From Amorphophallus konjac (taxonomy: Eukaryota; Streptophyta; Magnoliopsida; Alismatales; Araceae), in the NCBI GenBank assembly GCA_022559845.1, contig CM040117.1, positions 16,330,856 to 16,394,855 of the forward strand: DNA of 64,000 nucleotides. Reading direction: 5' to 3'. Below, piece after piece: positions 1 to 11,750 of the stretch; position 1 is the first letter of the stretch; each line of letters opens with the position of its first letter. Below the pieces are notes generated by a model. It saw only the letters and a list, made by a program, of their open reading frames with translations. It was not told the origin of the DNA and searched no databases. Both the position numbers and the translations under genes were made by a program.

Positions 1-1086
1 ACACAACACAACTATCATGCAACAAGGGCGGGGGGAGCGATGGGGGCACTTCCAGTCAAGATTCAAAATCCAATAAGGGCCCAATTAGGTTCCAACCTAA
101 TCATGTAGCACAAAGTCCAAACGACGGAAGCTTGAGCATCACTCCTCCATGTAACCGGCCCCTGGCACATCCCTCGATCTCATCATAAAAGGTGTATCAT
201 GTGGCTAGACATAGTAAATGGGGCGTAACCCCCGAAGGCATTATCGCCTCAACCTTTACGTCTCGAGAGGATATAAAAGGTACATCAAAATGACATCAGA
301 AGGTACGAAAGATCACGTCCTCTGTTCCCATGATTTGTTTGTCTCTCCACCTATCATTTATTGACTTAATATCGGAGGATTCCTTAGGGTGGCTTTGGTA
401 TGGAGTTAGGCTAAAGATGGACTAAGTCAGCCCGATTAAAGTAATCCGGAATTAACCCATTTTTGATTTGGTAGGAGGGTAGTTAATCTGGGAGTAAGGA
501 TGTGGGCTAACCTAATTTTAATCTAGTATGATTTGGTAAATAGTAAGTTAACCTAGTAATAATGACAGAGAGAAATAGCATTTATTATGAGAGAGAGAGA
601 TATTTAATTGAGCATTTATTGAGATAGGAGATTAACCCACCTTAACCCACCATTGGGTGTGGGTTTCAAAACCCAAGAATATCCATGGGTTAGCCCTTAA
701 CCCAACCCGTAACCCGACTAACACTAACTCCTTACCAAAGCACAAAAAAACTTATCCCGGAGTTAACTTAGAACTAACCCCGGGATAAACCAATACCAAA
801 GAGAGGCTTAAGGTATTTGAGAACTTCTTCCTCTATGCAAGATAATACTCGACCTAGTCATTCGGCTCACCAGTCGGAGACACTTTATGTTGCCACCATC
901 GCCTTCTTGCTCAGTCCTGTCATGCAGCACTACCCGGAGGGATGAAGACTAACTCGGCTTTTTCACCAATGGCTATCAAGGAGGAAGGATACGTAGACTA
1001 TCGAGTAATGTATTACATCCTCCCATGTTAGTATCGTCTGCAAGAGCAATCTATCTCAATATCAATGTCACTAAGTTAGGATTCGA

Positions 1087-1087
<1 letters not shown>
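1..1087. other. Intergenic DNA, possible decayed LTR fragment
   Basis: No convincing coding sequence is seen. A TATA-like run (GATATAAAAGG, about 269-279) and the general composition resemble the promoter part of an old plant LTR, interrupted by the MITE at 387-807, but no second copy or PBS lies in the window, so this is only a guess. Confidence 0.3.
387..807. mobile_element. Tourist-like (PIF/Harbinger) MITE
   Basis: A 421-bp non-coding element with imperfect terminal inverted repeats. The left end reads GGGTGGCTTTGGTATGG and the complement of the right end reads GCCTCTCTTTGGTATTGG. It is flanked by the 3-bp direct repeat TTA (384-386 and 808-810), the target duplication expected for PIF/Harbinger-type elements. 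The left terminus also pairs with an internal segment near 716-745 (complement GCTTTGGTAAGGAGTTAG), so an older internal end or a nested relative may be present. Confidence 0.65.

Positions 1088-1088
<1 letters not shown>

Positions 1089-1127
<39 letters not shown>
1089..1127. repeat. (AT)n microsatellite
   Basis: About 19 uninterrupted AT dinucleotides, a simple sequence repeat likely to vary in length. Confidence 0.95.
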
Positions 1128-1129
<2 letters not shown>

Positions 1130-1524
1130 AAAAAGATCCCCAAGTGCTAAAAACTACAGAAGATTATATTGTGAAATAATAATCAATTTTTAATATAAAA
1201 TTTTATTTTTAATAGAGTATAAACTCAAAAGGCCACACAACATAGAGATAAGTTAATTTTCGTAGAAGAACAACGTTTTTGTTCAAAAAGGTGTACGACT
1301 CAGTCACAAAGAGACTGGTTTTCTTTTGATATGATCAAAACCCTGACAATTTCGGTAAACCAGGATTTGTTTGCGAATAATGTGTCAGCTGTGATTAAAT
1401 CATGACCATTTTCCAAATGTTGTAAAATTCTGTGACAATTTTCCTTGGATATCACGAATTTTGGAGATCCATACTCTTGAGTTCGCCAACGTTGACAAGG
1501 TAGTTAACACCCAACTGTCACTAA

Positions 1525-1755
1525 GGGTGCGTTTGGAACGGATCGAGGAGAGAGATTTTAGACTCTCCAATCATTAGAATCTCTCCTCCTTCAAAAATAT
1601 TTTCAAATATCTTAATGTCTCGTGATTTCAAGGTTTAGAGAGAGAAAGAAAGGGAAGAGAATTAAAAAATCTCTAAAAACTATTTAAAAGTGTTTCTTCT
1701 CTTTAAGAGATTTTGAAAAAAATCTCTCCACCCTCACTCTGTTCCAAACACGCCC
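1525..1755. mobile_element. Tourist-like MITE, TAA target duplication
   Basis: A 231-bp AT-rich non-coding element. The left end is GGGTGCGTTTGGAACGGA and the complement of the right end is GGGCGTGTTTGGAACAGAG. It is flanked by TAA on both sides (1522-1524 and 1756-1758). The terminal GGG(T/C)GTGTTTGG-type sequence and the TAA duplication are the hallmarks of Tourist/PIF-Harbinger MITEs. Confidence 0.85.
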
Positions 1756-2207
1756 TAATAAATGGATCACGTTTAATGCGCATGGATATGTGTGGTAATG
1801 CTTCCCTTTGGGTCATTTCTGTTCTTCACGAAGGCTATTCCTCTTCAGCAATTGATGAATGATGGATATTTATGTTATGACTGAGAAGACATCATGATCT
1901 TAAACAATAAAAAGTTGTGTGCCCTCGACTAGGACAACAAAAAGTCACCGAATAAATTGGTGACAAAGCAGATCAGTTGATCCTTATACGAGAGTCTACT
2001 AACTTGTACTGATCCATAATGTTCCAGAGTTAAATGGGGTGTTTGGTTACATTTTAAAAAAACATTTTTTCTCACAAAATTTATTTCGAGGAATGAATGG
2101 CAACTAAACATGTTTGGAATAACTCTCTTAATTTTTAAAAAGATAGTCGGCACTTAAATAAATTTTCTTAAACAAAAAATAACTATTTACTTTTTTTTTT
2201 TAAATAA

Positions 2208-2330
2208 CCCATCTCTCTCTCCCCCATAACCATCTCTCTCTCAGACACGCTAGAACCTCTCTCTCCCTCCCACAACCACCTCTCTCTCACACAGACGTCA
2301 TCACCTCTCTCTCTTATCTCACCCACCTCC
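2208..2330. repeat. CT-rich low-complexity tract
   Basis: Degenerate CTCTCT runs alternate with short unique words. No coding potential is seen. The surrounding 1760-2987 is AT-rich and holds nothing else recognisable. Confidence 0.7.
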
Positions 2331-2987
2331 CTAACTGGAGTCTTCTTCCTCCCTCAAATATTATTGGATTTTACCGAACAAGTCAAAAGTTAAATTTTAT
2401 AAATTCAAAAATTATGAAAAAAATCACAGTGAAATAATTTCCAAAGGAGAAATAGCCTCATGAAAAAAAATTGTTTCCAAATAGGAGACTTAAAAATGAC
2501 CTTGTGCAAGGTAGGAGATATGTCCAAAAATGAAGATCATGTTTCCCATTTCTTTTGATGGCAAGCCAACACGTACGTTCACCTTGACAAGATAATTATA
2601 AGTGGGAACTGGCTGAATATGGATCTAGATTATAATGGAGTCGAGTGAAATGTGACTTGAAGTCACTTTACAATGATTATTACAATCTTCAGGCTGCCAA
2701 ACTATAGTAGTACATACACATCCTAAAATACAGGGCAAGACAACAGAAAGCAAAGGGTTCCCAAATTACAGGTTCAAGTAAATTCTAATTTGACAAATAA
2801 GTTCTTTCATTTGATGCTAAAGTTTTGATGCTATACTCACTGATCTCTTAAATAAAATAACGCTGACCCCACAAATGAAGATGCAAAAACTGCGCTGATG
2901 GTTGGTGAATAAATAAATCATGGCAAAAATTATCTGACAGTTTTCATGATGGTACAGTCTCATTTTCAATCTCAAATTCTTGGGCAA

Positions 2988-3212
2988 TTAGAAGTTTAGA
3001 GAAGCTCTAGCCATCGCAAAGACTCCATCGTAGCTTTGATTTCCGCCAATAAAGCCACTGATGTGAACAAACACGCAATCAGGAATTCCAGATTCCTTTG
3101 AGAGTTCATCATCTCGCAGGCCCCTCCAGGGCAGTGGAAGTGGCCTCCGGCTCTCAAAATTATCAGGGGACACTGCTACAGCTTGCACCCGCCAATTTTT
3201 GCTCCTATCATC
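2988..3212 (-). CDS. MYG1: MYG1 (UPF0160) homolog, last coding exon
   Basis: This 225-nt exon runs from an AG acceptor (complement of 3213-3215, TAG) to a TAA stop at 2990-2988. It encodes about 74 residues with the strongly conserved MYG1 C-terminal motifs DDRSKNWRVQAVAV, PLPWRGLRDDELS and FVHISGFIGGNQSYDG. MYG1 is a eukaryote-wide DHH-superfamily protein; the animal protein is described as a nucleolar and mitochondrial 3'-5' RNA exonuclease. The exon continues in phase 0 from the exon at 5161-5232. No clear poly(A) signal was identified downstream. Family assignment is secure; activity of this copy is doubtful because of the frameshift in the exon at 37978-38168. Confidence 0.92.
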   Translation of the reverse strand, partial: DDRSKNWRVQAVAVSPDNFESRRPLPLPWRGLRDDELSKESGIPDCVFVHISGFIGGNQSYDGVFAMARASLNF

Positions 3213-5160
3213 CTACAATTAGCAATTGATTACCAAATGTAAGTGATACTCATGCAGCACATATACTAAACTGCAAAGTTAGACTCAAGGATATGTTAAA
3301 AAATAATTCTGTCTGAGTTAGACTCAAACATAGTCACTAATGGAACACAAAACTAGTTCTGTATGAAGGGAACATAATCATGGACTCTATGAAAATTCAC
3401 TTCATGTCTTCTTCAAGTCATTGGATGGCATGCACAGAGTACAGACTGAAACAAGAGCACAGCAACAATTATTAAAGGCTTCATGCACAACAAAACTACA
3501 GGTAGGTAGGTGTGTACAACAAGGCAATAAGGTACAGAGGTCATTAAGTTGGACAGTGTTCTCTAATAAAAATAAAATCCGAGGGTAGTTCTGTAAGGTA
3601 TTATAGAGCATCATTGTCGATGGAATGGGACACATTCTATCCCAATGGGTGTCCAACCCCATTCCAGCCATCCCAACATGTCCCAGCCCTACCCTGATCC
3701 ATCCTTAGCCTACTCCAGTCAGAATTCTATGCTGCAGCATAGAATCTTCCAAGCTCCTAAACACTTTCATACACTTACGTTAGGGGTTTCATTGATAATT
3801 ATACACTTTTGTTAATCCATAAACTCATCGCAAACACTTACAAATATTTGTCGTATACATTACAAAAATGAGAATGCATTGATCAGATCTTATTTTCATG
3901 TGATCTGCCAATTTTGATGCTATTTTTTATGTTTATGTATATATTTTTTGGAACATATATGCAAAAAATCCCAGAGCGGGACACTGAAATTGTCTGGAAC
4001 ATCAAGATGTCCCATCATAGAAGAAAAAAAATGGAATAAGGACTAGGATGGGATTGAAAACTAGGCTAGAGAAGTTCAATGGTCAATGCAATGGATGACT
4101 TTAACCAAAGAATAACCCGTTTGGGTTAATTAAAATTGATATCCTTGTGCTTCATGTGTGCTGTGAACCACACCAGAACACAGATAAATTTTTGTGATTT
4201 ATAAATAATTAGTTGAATGCATAAATTCTCAAAGTTCAAACGTCTATGCATAGGGAAGAAGGCAAAGATGTCCTTAAGATACGTCTCCAAAAGTGATGTC
4301 GGTATACTTCATGGAAATTAATATTTGCAAAACAAGTTCACAATGTGATTGACGACTTTTCAGAATGACTATGTTCTGTTATCCCAGTGAATGAGGTGTC
4401 ATTCTCTGTTTTCTTTTTTGTTTGTTTGCAAGGCCCTTCTTGTGTAGTGAAGGGATGATATGCCCAGTGTGTCTTTGTGCGGTCTGTGGGATTCATTTCC
4501 CCATTGTACTGGATTCCTGTGCCTTTTCGATTTCTTTCTAATGGACTTGAGACTTTGTCACCTAAAAAATATTATGTGATTGATTAAGCAGTTTTTCTAT
4601 GCAATAGCAACATTCCTCAGAAAGTGGATTGAGAAAATAGATTCTCCTTTCCCTTCTGAAAGACAAAGTCATCTCATATTGAGAACCTAGTACCATGTTA
4701 TAATGAAAGACCTTGCAATGGACCAAAGGATTCTGCATATTAGACAACAGAATATTGTTATGTTTCCTTCCTGAAAGGCAATCGGTTAATTTCCCCTATA
4801 CATTTTGCACGAGGATGTGCAGCCTGAAAATTCAATAGAAAACATAGATGAATGTCAACTGTAGCAGCTCATGTCGGAGCATATTAAATGCAAAAGCATT
4901 GACACATGACATTAATTTGATTTTCATGTGCCACAAAAATAAAAAACAGATGGTCATCTAAATGGACAAGCTGATGAAATCACCAAAAACCACAAATTTG
5001 TGAAGGGCTGGGAAAAGAAGTGAACAAGGCCAGGACTACATGTATAACAGGATATGAAACCTTGACTCGTCGAGCAGTGCAATGAATAAAATTTAAAATC
5101 GCTGACACCAATTAGTTTGAGAAGCATAATTTTTCGCATCTCTTCGAAGAAAATGTTTAC
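3213..5160 (-). other. MYG1 intron (1.95 kb)
   Basis: Bounded by the donor GTAAAC (complement of 5160-5155) and the acceptor TTGTAG (complement around 3213-3218). AT-rich sequence, no repeat or gene recognised within it. Confidence 0.85.
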
Positions 5161-5232
5161 CTGGTAAATGACATATTTTATGGGAGGGTCAATTTTCAGC
5201 TCCTCTTCAAGCTCAAACAAATGAAGCTTCCA
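5161..5232 (-). CDS. MYG1: MYG1 homolog, internal exon (24 codons)
   Basis: A 72-nt exon with acceptor TGTGTGCAG and donor GTAAAC, phase 0 at both ends. It encodes 24 residues, including WKLHLFELEEELKIDPPIKY, which continues the FCP|WKL junction typical of MYG1. The preceding exon lies 32.5 kb away at 37720-37839, on the far side of a nested retrotransposon. The overlapping plus-strand reading frame at 5221-5406 is only a shadow. Confidence 0.92.
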
Positions 5233-5680
5233 CTGCACACAGAACTTGATATCAGTAACAATTTTCAAGGAAACCCACAGATGAAAGATCTTAAGGAGAT
5301 GTATGAAAAACTGAAACATGGAGAAACTTCAATGACAGCCAGACAGAAAAAAGAAATGAATGATTTTTCCATGATTTTAGATGATTTATGTGGTAATGAT
5401 CCATGATGATTTGCTAGGATGATATATCTATAACTTAATAGAGGTAACAGAAGCACTTGCAAGAGATTGTATCTAACGATAAAGATGATATGGCTACAAT
5501 TGAACAGAGGTAACAGAGGCATTAACATGACATTGCATGCGCTATTACTAGAGGTCTTTCGAAAAATCAACCGGATACAGACTAGGTCTAAAAGAAACTT
5601 CATGTTCTGTTTTTAAAAGTGGCTGCCTAGATGCCTGAGAAGTATGCCTAGGTGCCTCAGACAGGTCAGATGCCTGATAA

Positions 5681-6910
5681 TGATGAAGACATCATGCCCC
5701 GCTGTGAGTTTACGCTGGTAGACCACCCCGGGGTTGAGTTATCTAGTCTCAGTTTGCTTTACATTGTGTTATTTTATTTTATCTAGTGTTTTTTATTACT
5801 TTTATACTTTAGGGAGTCTTTGAGGGCATTTGGGTCTCGCGGCCATGTGAGGGCATTCTTGTCTTTGGACCCTCCTTGTCGGAGCCTATAAAAGGTATGA
5901 GAAACCCTAATGTAATCTGAGTTTTTTAATGAATGAAGAAAAGAGCATCTAGTTCTCTTGTTGTGTGTGAGTCTAAGGGGTGTGAAGCCCAAACCCTAGC
6001 CCGAACCGCCGCCGCCGCCATGCCACCGCCCCAACACTGCCACCACTGGCCCCTTCTTCTTCTGCCTCCTCTTCCCCCACCTCCGCTAGCTCGTGGCCCT
6101 CTCCCAGCCACTACTGGCAGTCGCGACCAGCTGCCCCCTCTCTTTCTCCCCTCTTCCTCAGGCCGCCGCGACCAGCCACCCCGTCCCCCTCTTCTCCTGT
6201 CTACCTCCCGCCACGGTGACCCGCCGCCACCCTTCACCTCCGTCCCCTCCCCAGCCAGCCGCCCCTCTTCTCTTCTTCTCCCTGTTCCTCACCCACCGCC
6301 GGCCCAGCAGCAACAACGGCCTGAGCCGCCACCGCCGGCCAAAGCAGCACCCGCGACCCAAGCCCTGCCAGCCACAGCAGCCCCAGCGGCCAGAGCTGCC
6401 ACCGACCACCGCGGCAAGCGACTAGAGCCGCCCCCGACGCCATCGCTGCGGCTCTTCTCTGCTGCCAGCCACTGCAGCAGCAACAGCCCCAGTCGTCCGC
6501 GGGCGTCCACCCTCCGTCACCGCCGCCGCCGCTTCAGCCACCTGCCTGTATGCCATACCGACGTCGCTACGCACTCAAGTGCCGCCAGTAACCTTGTTTC
6601 GTCCCTGTGGCTACTCTCTATTTGGTTAGATAATCGGTAAAACCTTGATTTGTCTCCAATATGGTGTTATGCTATCTGTCCCCCTCCCACTCGTAAATGT
6701 GTGCATCTGTTTGGCCCTATCTTGGCTATCTTGACATTACGTGTGAGACAATGCCTATTTTGCGTTGGGATTACGTATTTAGTTCTAAATGTGGTCGTAA
6801 TTTCTTATCGTAGTCCCTGCTTTGATTAGCGCATCGTTTGAGATTCGCTTCATTCTTTTATTTAACATTATTCGTCCTATTTGATGGGATCTTGCCACAA
6901 TAGCACATTA
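5681..6910 (+). repeat. 5' LTR of element B
   Basis: A 1,230-bp LTR paired with 35182-37091. Matching landmarks include the TTGAGTTATCTAGT block near the start, a TATA-like TATAAAAGG (about 5888) followed by AGAAACCCTAATGTAATC, a GC-rich CCG/CCA domain at about 6000-6540, and the GTAGCACA-type end. The proline-rich reading frames inside it (for example 5933-6640) arise from the CCG-rich composition and are not treated as genes. Confidence 0.85.
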
Positions 6911-6914
6911 TTTT

Positions 6915-6930
6915 TGATATCAAAGCATGG
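6915..6930 (+). other. Primer-binding site of element B (initiator tRNA-Met type, diverged)
   Basis: TGATATCAAAGCATGG, four bases inside the LTR, is a decayed form of the tRNA-iMet-complementary TGGTATCAGAGC seen in many plant LTR elements. Confidence 0.7.
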
Positions 6931-6989
6931 TTAGAGTTTAGATTTTTTTCCTACACACTTTCAAAAAAGCATCTCTGTAGATTCAATCA

Positions 6990-7785
6990 TCATTTAGTAG
7001 CATGCACATGTTCGCCAACATCACATTTAGGTCCCACCTCCCGTGTATGCCTTTACGTATGGTCAAGACTGCCTTGTTGACAGGTCCCAAATGGTTTCTT
7101 TCTGAGAATCTATCCAAAATTCTAGAGGATATCCTAGCCAAGTTGGGAAATATCAAGCAGAAGTAACAAGAGACCAATGAAAATCAGGAATGCTCGGCTC
7201 GAAAGGTTAAAAAGTGAGCACGAAGGTACCCCAGTGCCCAATGATAGTGAAACCTCCCTAGCAACCTCTAGATACCCTAGGCATGGAGTTCGGAACCCCA
7301 CCATCGGAATCTAGGTTTAGGACATGATCAAACCCCGCCCAAAAGGGAAGGCAGGCAAGACCTACCCCCTAGAGAGGAGTGCCCAGATGACCGAATTCTT
7401 AAGAGCGTGAAACTTGACGCTCCCATTTATCATGGTCATTGGGATCCCCATGCATCCATAGATTGGAAGTTAGCTATGGACCACTACTTTGACTGGTACA
7501 ATTTTTCAGAGTGTAGAAAAGTCAGACTTGCAATCATGAAGTTGACTGGCATAGCAGGCCAATATTGAGAGGATGTGGAGTGCCAAATGGCCCTGAGGCG
7601 AGAAGACCTTATGATGACTTACGATGAGATGGAGCGATCGAAGGTGAAATTTCTTCCCCTCTCATTCCACCGAAGGATGTTTCACCAATGAAACCGGCTA
7701 ACCGAGGGCAACAAATCAACTATTGAGTATGTTGATAAGTTTGATGAGTATCTGAATTGGTGCAACGCAATAGAACTTGAGACCC
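6990..7785 (+). pseudogene. Element B gag, 5' part (split by element A)
   Basis: Conceptual translation with several stops and shifts shows a retrotransposon gag capsid region, for example LDAPIYHGHWDPHASIDWKL and STIEYVDKFDEYLNWCN. The reading frame runs to the insertion point and resumes in frame at 30655 after one copy of the 5-bp duplication GACCC is removed. Gag would form the virus-like particle; this copy cannot be expressed intact. Confidence 0.75.
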
Positions 7786-9868
7786 TGTTGCACCCACTAT
7801 TTATCTCGGATAAACCGAGATATTACCCTTGCATTGTTCGGGGTTCAATATTCGGCGTATCGCCGCTCTGTGGAATATTTTCACACATCGAGACTTTGCG
7901 GCCCGTCTATTTTTGCAATTATGGATTCCTCGCAGCAAGCGGGGTGATTGGGCACCGGGTTAAAAACCACCACGATTGTTAGGATCGCGTGGTTTCGGAC
8001 GAAACCCTAGAAGGGGAGGTTTTTATCCCTCGGACGCTCGACGTGAGCAAGGGAAGCTTCGCAGCGAGAGAAGGGAGGCGCGAAGGATGGTGTACGCACC
8101 GTCAAAGGAGTCGCACGCACGTGCATCACGCTGCCCGAACAAGAACAAATCCGCTCCTCACGGCCCACGGCACGGGAAAGATAACGAACGAACAAGGAGA
8201 CGCGTTCTCTCCTCTCTCCACGTGACGTGCAGCGAGCAACATGCCCTAGAAAGCCCCGGGGAGGTTTTTTTTAAGTAAAAAGGGTGTAAAAGGGACCCGT
8301 CCGGGGTCGAGGAGACCCGCGTGGGGTCCAGGAGACCTGCTCGGGGTCGCCCGACCCCGAACGGGCCCACGTGTGAGCGGGCGGCCCTGCCCGGGGTCAT
8401 CCACCCCGAGCAGGTCCCGCGTGGGCCTGCCCGGGGTCATTCGACCTCGGGTGCGTCCGGGGTCATCCTACCCCGGCCCATTCTCTCTCCCACGCACACA
8501 AAAAAAAGGAAAAAGAAAAAAAGGGAAAAAAGGACCCTCCCGGGGTCATTTCCGTCCCATTTAACCCCTACGGGTTCAAACACTCCCGGGTAACTCCCCA
8601 CTTCTATAAATAGACCCCCAAGGGTCCAGAAAGGGGGACAGATCTACGACTCAACAGCTACGACACACAGCGAAGCAGCAAGCACTTAGAAGGACTTCGT
8701 TCGTTGTTTTGACCCGTGAGGGGTAAGTCCCCGAGTCTTGTATTTATGTCCCTAAGGGGTATTTTTGTAATTATGCCCCTCTGCGAGCCATGTTTGTAAG
8801 TTTCTATGTCCCAGGTCGACTAAATTATGTAATTCTGCCTCTATAACGGGGGAATTACCAAAATATCCTCCCCGAGATCGCGAGAAATAAAAAATCCTAT
8901 TATTTGCAATTTTACCCTGCAATTACTTGTAATTGGGGCAACGCCCCTATTTCCCGCGCTAGTGTGGATCTCTGTAATGTACAGTCGACAACTCGCCGAC
9001 AACCCTTATTCCCACTTGGGCCATGAATGTACATGATGTATTCTATAGATTTCCTTTGTACATCGGTCGGGGAAAATTATAAGAAAACCCGTGACATTCG
9101 GAAATCGCATGTATGCCCCTCCTTTGCCAAAATTGACACACGTGAGCCATTTATGAAGCCCTCGTCACTCCTTCGGCTCGAGGATGTTGTCAGCCCAGTC
9201 CGACACTTGGGTGCCGCCTCAAATCTAGGGTTATGTAGGGTTTGGTAAAATTACTAAAATACCCCTACGACCTAGAAATGGCCTAGTCGCCCCTAAAAGC
9301 CTATATAAATGGCCTCTGTGCCTTGGAAAGTTAGTGGTCCAACCCTACTTTCGTTCCAACCCAGAAATTTCAGGAACACTCCTGACTCGGTAAAATTATC
9401 AAAATTCTTCTGGAAACGTAAAATTACCAAAATACCCTTAAGGTCCAGGAAACCTCCCGTCACTTCAAAAATGCCTATGGCTTTTACAAAATTGCATTCA
9501 AGCTCCTGAATTCTAGAGTTTCGCCCAAATTTGAGAGGCCTTTGATGAAACCCTAGTCTAGTCAGACTGTCGGTGGTAAGCGAGTGGTCATTGCGAGTCA
9601 CCCAAGTGAGCAAGCCCTCAACATCTGAACCTCTGTAGGGGTTTTGAAATTTCTTTGACAATCAAACAAAGGTGTTCGGACGTTAGGCCGATGTAATCAA
9701 CACTGACTGCGGTCAGTGGGGAAAGGTCCAGCACCCAAACCCAAATCCTCTGATACAATGCGCACCCACGGAATAAACCCCCACATATAAAGAAATGTTT
9801 CTTTTCAAAAAGAACATCTCCCGAACCAAAATATATATATATTTGTATATATAATTCCGTGGCCAACA
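7786..9868 (+). repeat. 5' LTR of element A
   Basis: A 2,083-bp LTR paired with 27899-30649. The right copy is longer only because of the 665-bp MITE at 27958-28622. It contains a GC-rich block of short repeats around GGGGTC and GACCCC (about 8280-8480), two TATA-like boxes, and short motifs spaced through the downstream half (AAAATTACCAAAAT, GGCCTAGTCGCCC). Reading frames shared by both copies (such as 9293-9661 minus) have no recognised product. Confidence 0.92.
8605..8612 (+). promoter_or_regulatory. TATA box of element A LTR
   Basis: TATAAATA follows the GC-rich block and is conserved in the right LTR at 29401-29408. It is the probable core promoter for genomic RNA. A second TATA-like box (TATAAAT, 9304-9310) lies about 700 bp downstream and is also present in the right copy. 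Confidence 0.55.
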
Positions 9869-9871
9869 GAC

Positions 9872-9890
9872 TGGCACGCCCGGTGGGACC
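9872..9890 (+). other. Primer-binding site of element A
   Basis: TGGCACGCCCGGTGGGACC begins three bases after the LTR end CCAACA. The identical 19-mer follows the LTR of element D at 52585-52603, and similar sequence occupies this position in other Tat-clade elements. The primer tRNA was not identified. Confidence 0.8.
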
Positions 9891-10044
9891 TTTCCCGCAT
9901 TTCTTCTTTCTGTCAAAGAAACTCCCCAAACCTTCTCCAAGGTTCTGATTGCCCCTCTTCCTCTTACAGGACGGGAAGAGGAGGGCGCACTTTCCTTTGC
10001 TCACCTGAGAGCTCTCTGTGCATTCGCACGCCACTCCACCTATG

Positions 10045-11730
10045 CTACGCACCACCACCGACAGCACTAGCGAGACGACGATGGCAGCCGTTACCTACGG
10101 CCCCTAGGTCATCGCCAACCATGCCAGGTTCGGATACTTGGCGACGCCGCTCGTTTTCGGCGACTTCCTAGTGGTCGTCGGTTCGCCCTTCTTCTTGGGC
10201 GTCGTACCTGTGGGTGAAATCAGTTCAGCCACGCCTGCAACAACCGTCGGGGGTGTCAGGCCCTCGACTTCAACGACTGGGCGGGGGTTTACTCGGTCAA
10301 CAAGCCAACTGTCGGGGGCATCAGGCCCTCGGCCCCAGCAACTGGCCGGCTTCGTCCGGTCAACAAGCCAATCGTCGGGGGTGTCAGGCCCTCAGCTCCA
10401 ACGACTGGCCAGGCTCGCTCGGTCAACAAAGCAATCGCCAGGGGTGTCAGGCCCTCTGCTCCACCAGCCGGCTGGCTTTGCCCGGTCAACTCCTCATTGA
10501 CCAAGGGTGTCAGGCCCTTCGTCTCAACAATTGGCCGAGTTCGCTCTGCTGCCATGACAACGACCGAACGTGTCAAGCCTTCTGCCCAAGCAAATGGCCG
10601 AGTGTTCTCAGTCAATCAAGTCACTATCGGTGCCGCTCCTGCTCAACGGGGGCAACGTCGTCACCGCAACGGCACTAACTCTACTGTGGCCACCCTCAGA
10701 GGTGTTGCTCCTGCGCAACGGGGGCAGCGTCGCCGCCACAATGACGCCATGCCTACAATATGCGTCGCCAGCGCCGCTTCTGCTCAACGGGGGCAGCGTC
10801 ATAGCCGCAAGGGCGCAAAGCTTGCACTGGCGATATCCCGCTCCGGCAAGACCATAATTGTCGAGGACCTTCGCATCCGACTCGATGGAGGCGAGCCGAT
10901 TTTGCCTCGGGACCGCCACGTCCCGACCATCTCTATCTCCAACCGCTTCGAGCTTCTCCGGCAAGTCCGAGAGGACGGAGCAAAATCGAAGAAGCCCGCC
11001 GTACCGGCGGCAAACCAGGGTCCAGTGCAACGACCCAAACCGCTAGCTCCCCGATTAAAGTCCGAGGGCAACCCAACTGAGGAGCGCCAGCTCAGTCTGA
11101 AGAAAATATGGGTCACCAAAGAGGAGGCTCGAATCATCAAGCGGGCAAGGGCGGAAGGGCCCTTCCACATGTCGGACTTACAACAGATGCGGAGTCTGAC
11201 AAGCATTGAGACCTCAACATCCCCTAGGTCCACAACCCAGCCCCCACGTGGGCAAAAGCGTCGAGGAGCCGGCAAAAAGGTACGGTCGACCTCTCCGTGG
11301 GCCAGTTCAATGCACACGGACGAGTATTGCTTAGCTCAGACCTCCACGTCCCGAGTATCTATTTTTGACAGACTGGGGATGGCACCCAAGCTTGGACGAC
11401 AACCGCCCCGAAAGAAGCGGGTGGTTCAGGTGACCAATGACGCTGTCAAAGTGTTCACCTGTTACACAACCTCCGCCGATAAGCAGTCGGAGGATACCTC
11501 GGGAGAACTAAACCAGCCTCTCCAGTCTTTGAGGAGGTCAAGACCCGTCTCCTGAGTTCTTGCGCAGATACAACAAATGCCGGCTGTCAGAACATCCCAG
11601 CCTGAGCCGGCGCGGTAGGAAGAGTCCCAAGAAGATGTCCATAGTGTCGATGGGGACAGCAACCCCGGACACGAGAAAAATCTTGGGAGAGAGGCGCAGA
11701 CTCTTGCGTTGGAAGAGCTCTGACGCGAAA
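10045..11730 (+). pseudogene. Element A gag, N-terminal variable region with peptide repeats
   Basis: An ATG at about 10045 opens a frame whose first ~50 residues match the start of gag in element D (shared pattern V-x-x-G-P, A-x-H-A, GYLA, P-x-VF); a TAG interrupts it at about 10107. Next come six copies of a 63-bp unit (about 10250-10620; 21-residue repeat rich in S, T, G, R and Q), then three copies of a ~75-bp unit encoding AQRGQRRHRN-like basic peptides (10630-10830). The longest open stretch is 10497-11555 (352 codons), ending in a basic segment. It is probably the N-terminal extension of gag; no enzymatic motif was seen. Confidence 0.6.
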
Positions 11731-11750
11731 ACCATGAACTGAAGAGCCTC

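Noticed and set aside
2035..2500. Possible third MITE beginning GGGGTGTTTGGTTAC
   Set aside because: No convincing inverted partner or target duplication could be found on the right side.
5221..5406. 61-codon plus-strand frame over the MYG1 exon
   Set aside because: Antisense shadow; the minus-strand exon has splice sites and clear MYG1 homology.
5933..6640. 235-codon proline-rich plus-strand reading frame
   Set aside because: It lies inside element B's 5' LTR in a CCG-rich block; the equivalent frame recurs in the 3' LTR (35457-36140) with different breaks. No domain; open because of composition.
9293..9661. 122-codon minus-strand frame, repeated as 30089-30466
   Set aside because: Both copies are the same LTR segment of element A; conservation reflects LTR identity, and no family is recognised.
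10608..11317. Minus-strand frames of 140 and 172 codons
   Set aside because: Shadows of the gag frame 10497-11555 in GC-rich sequence.
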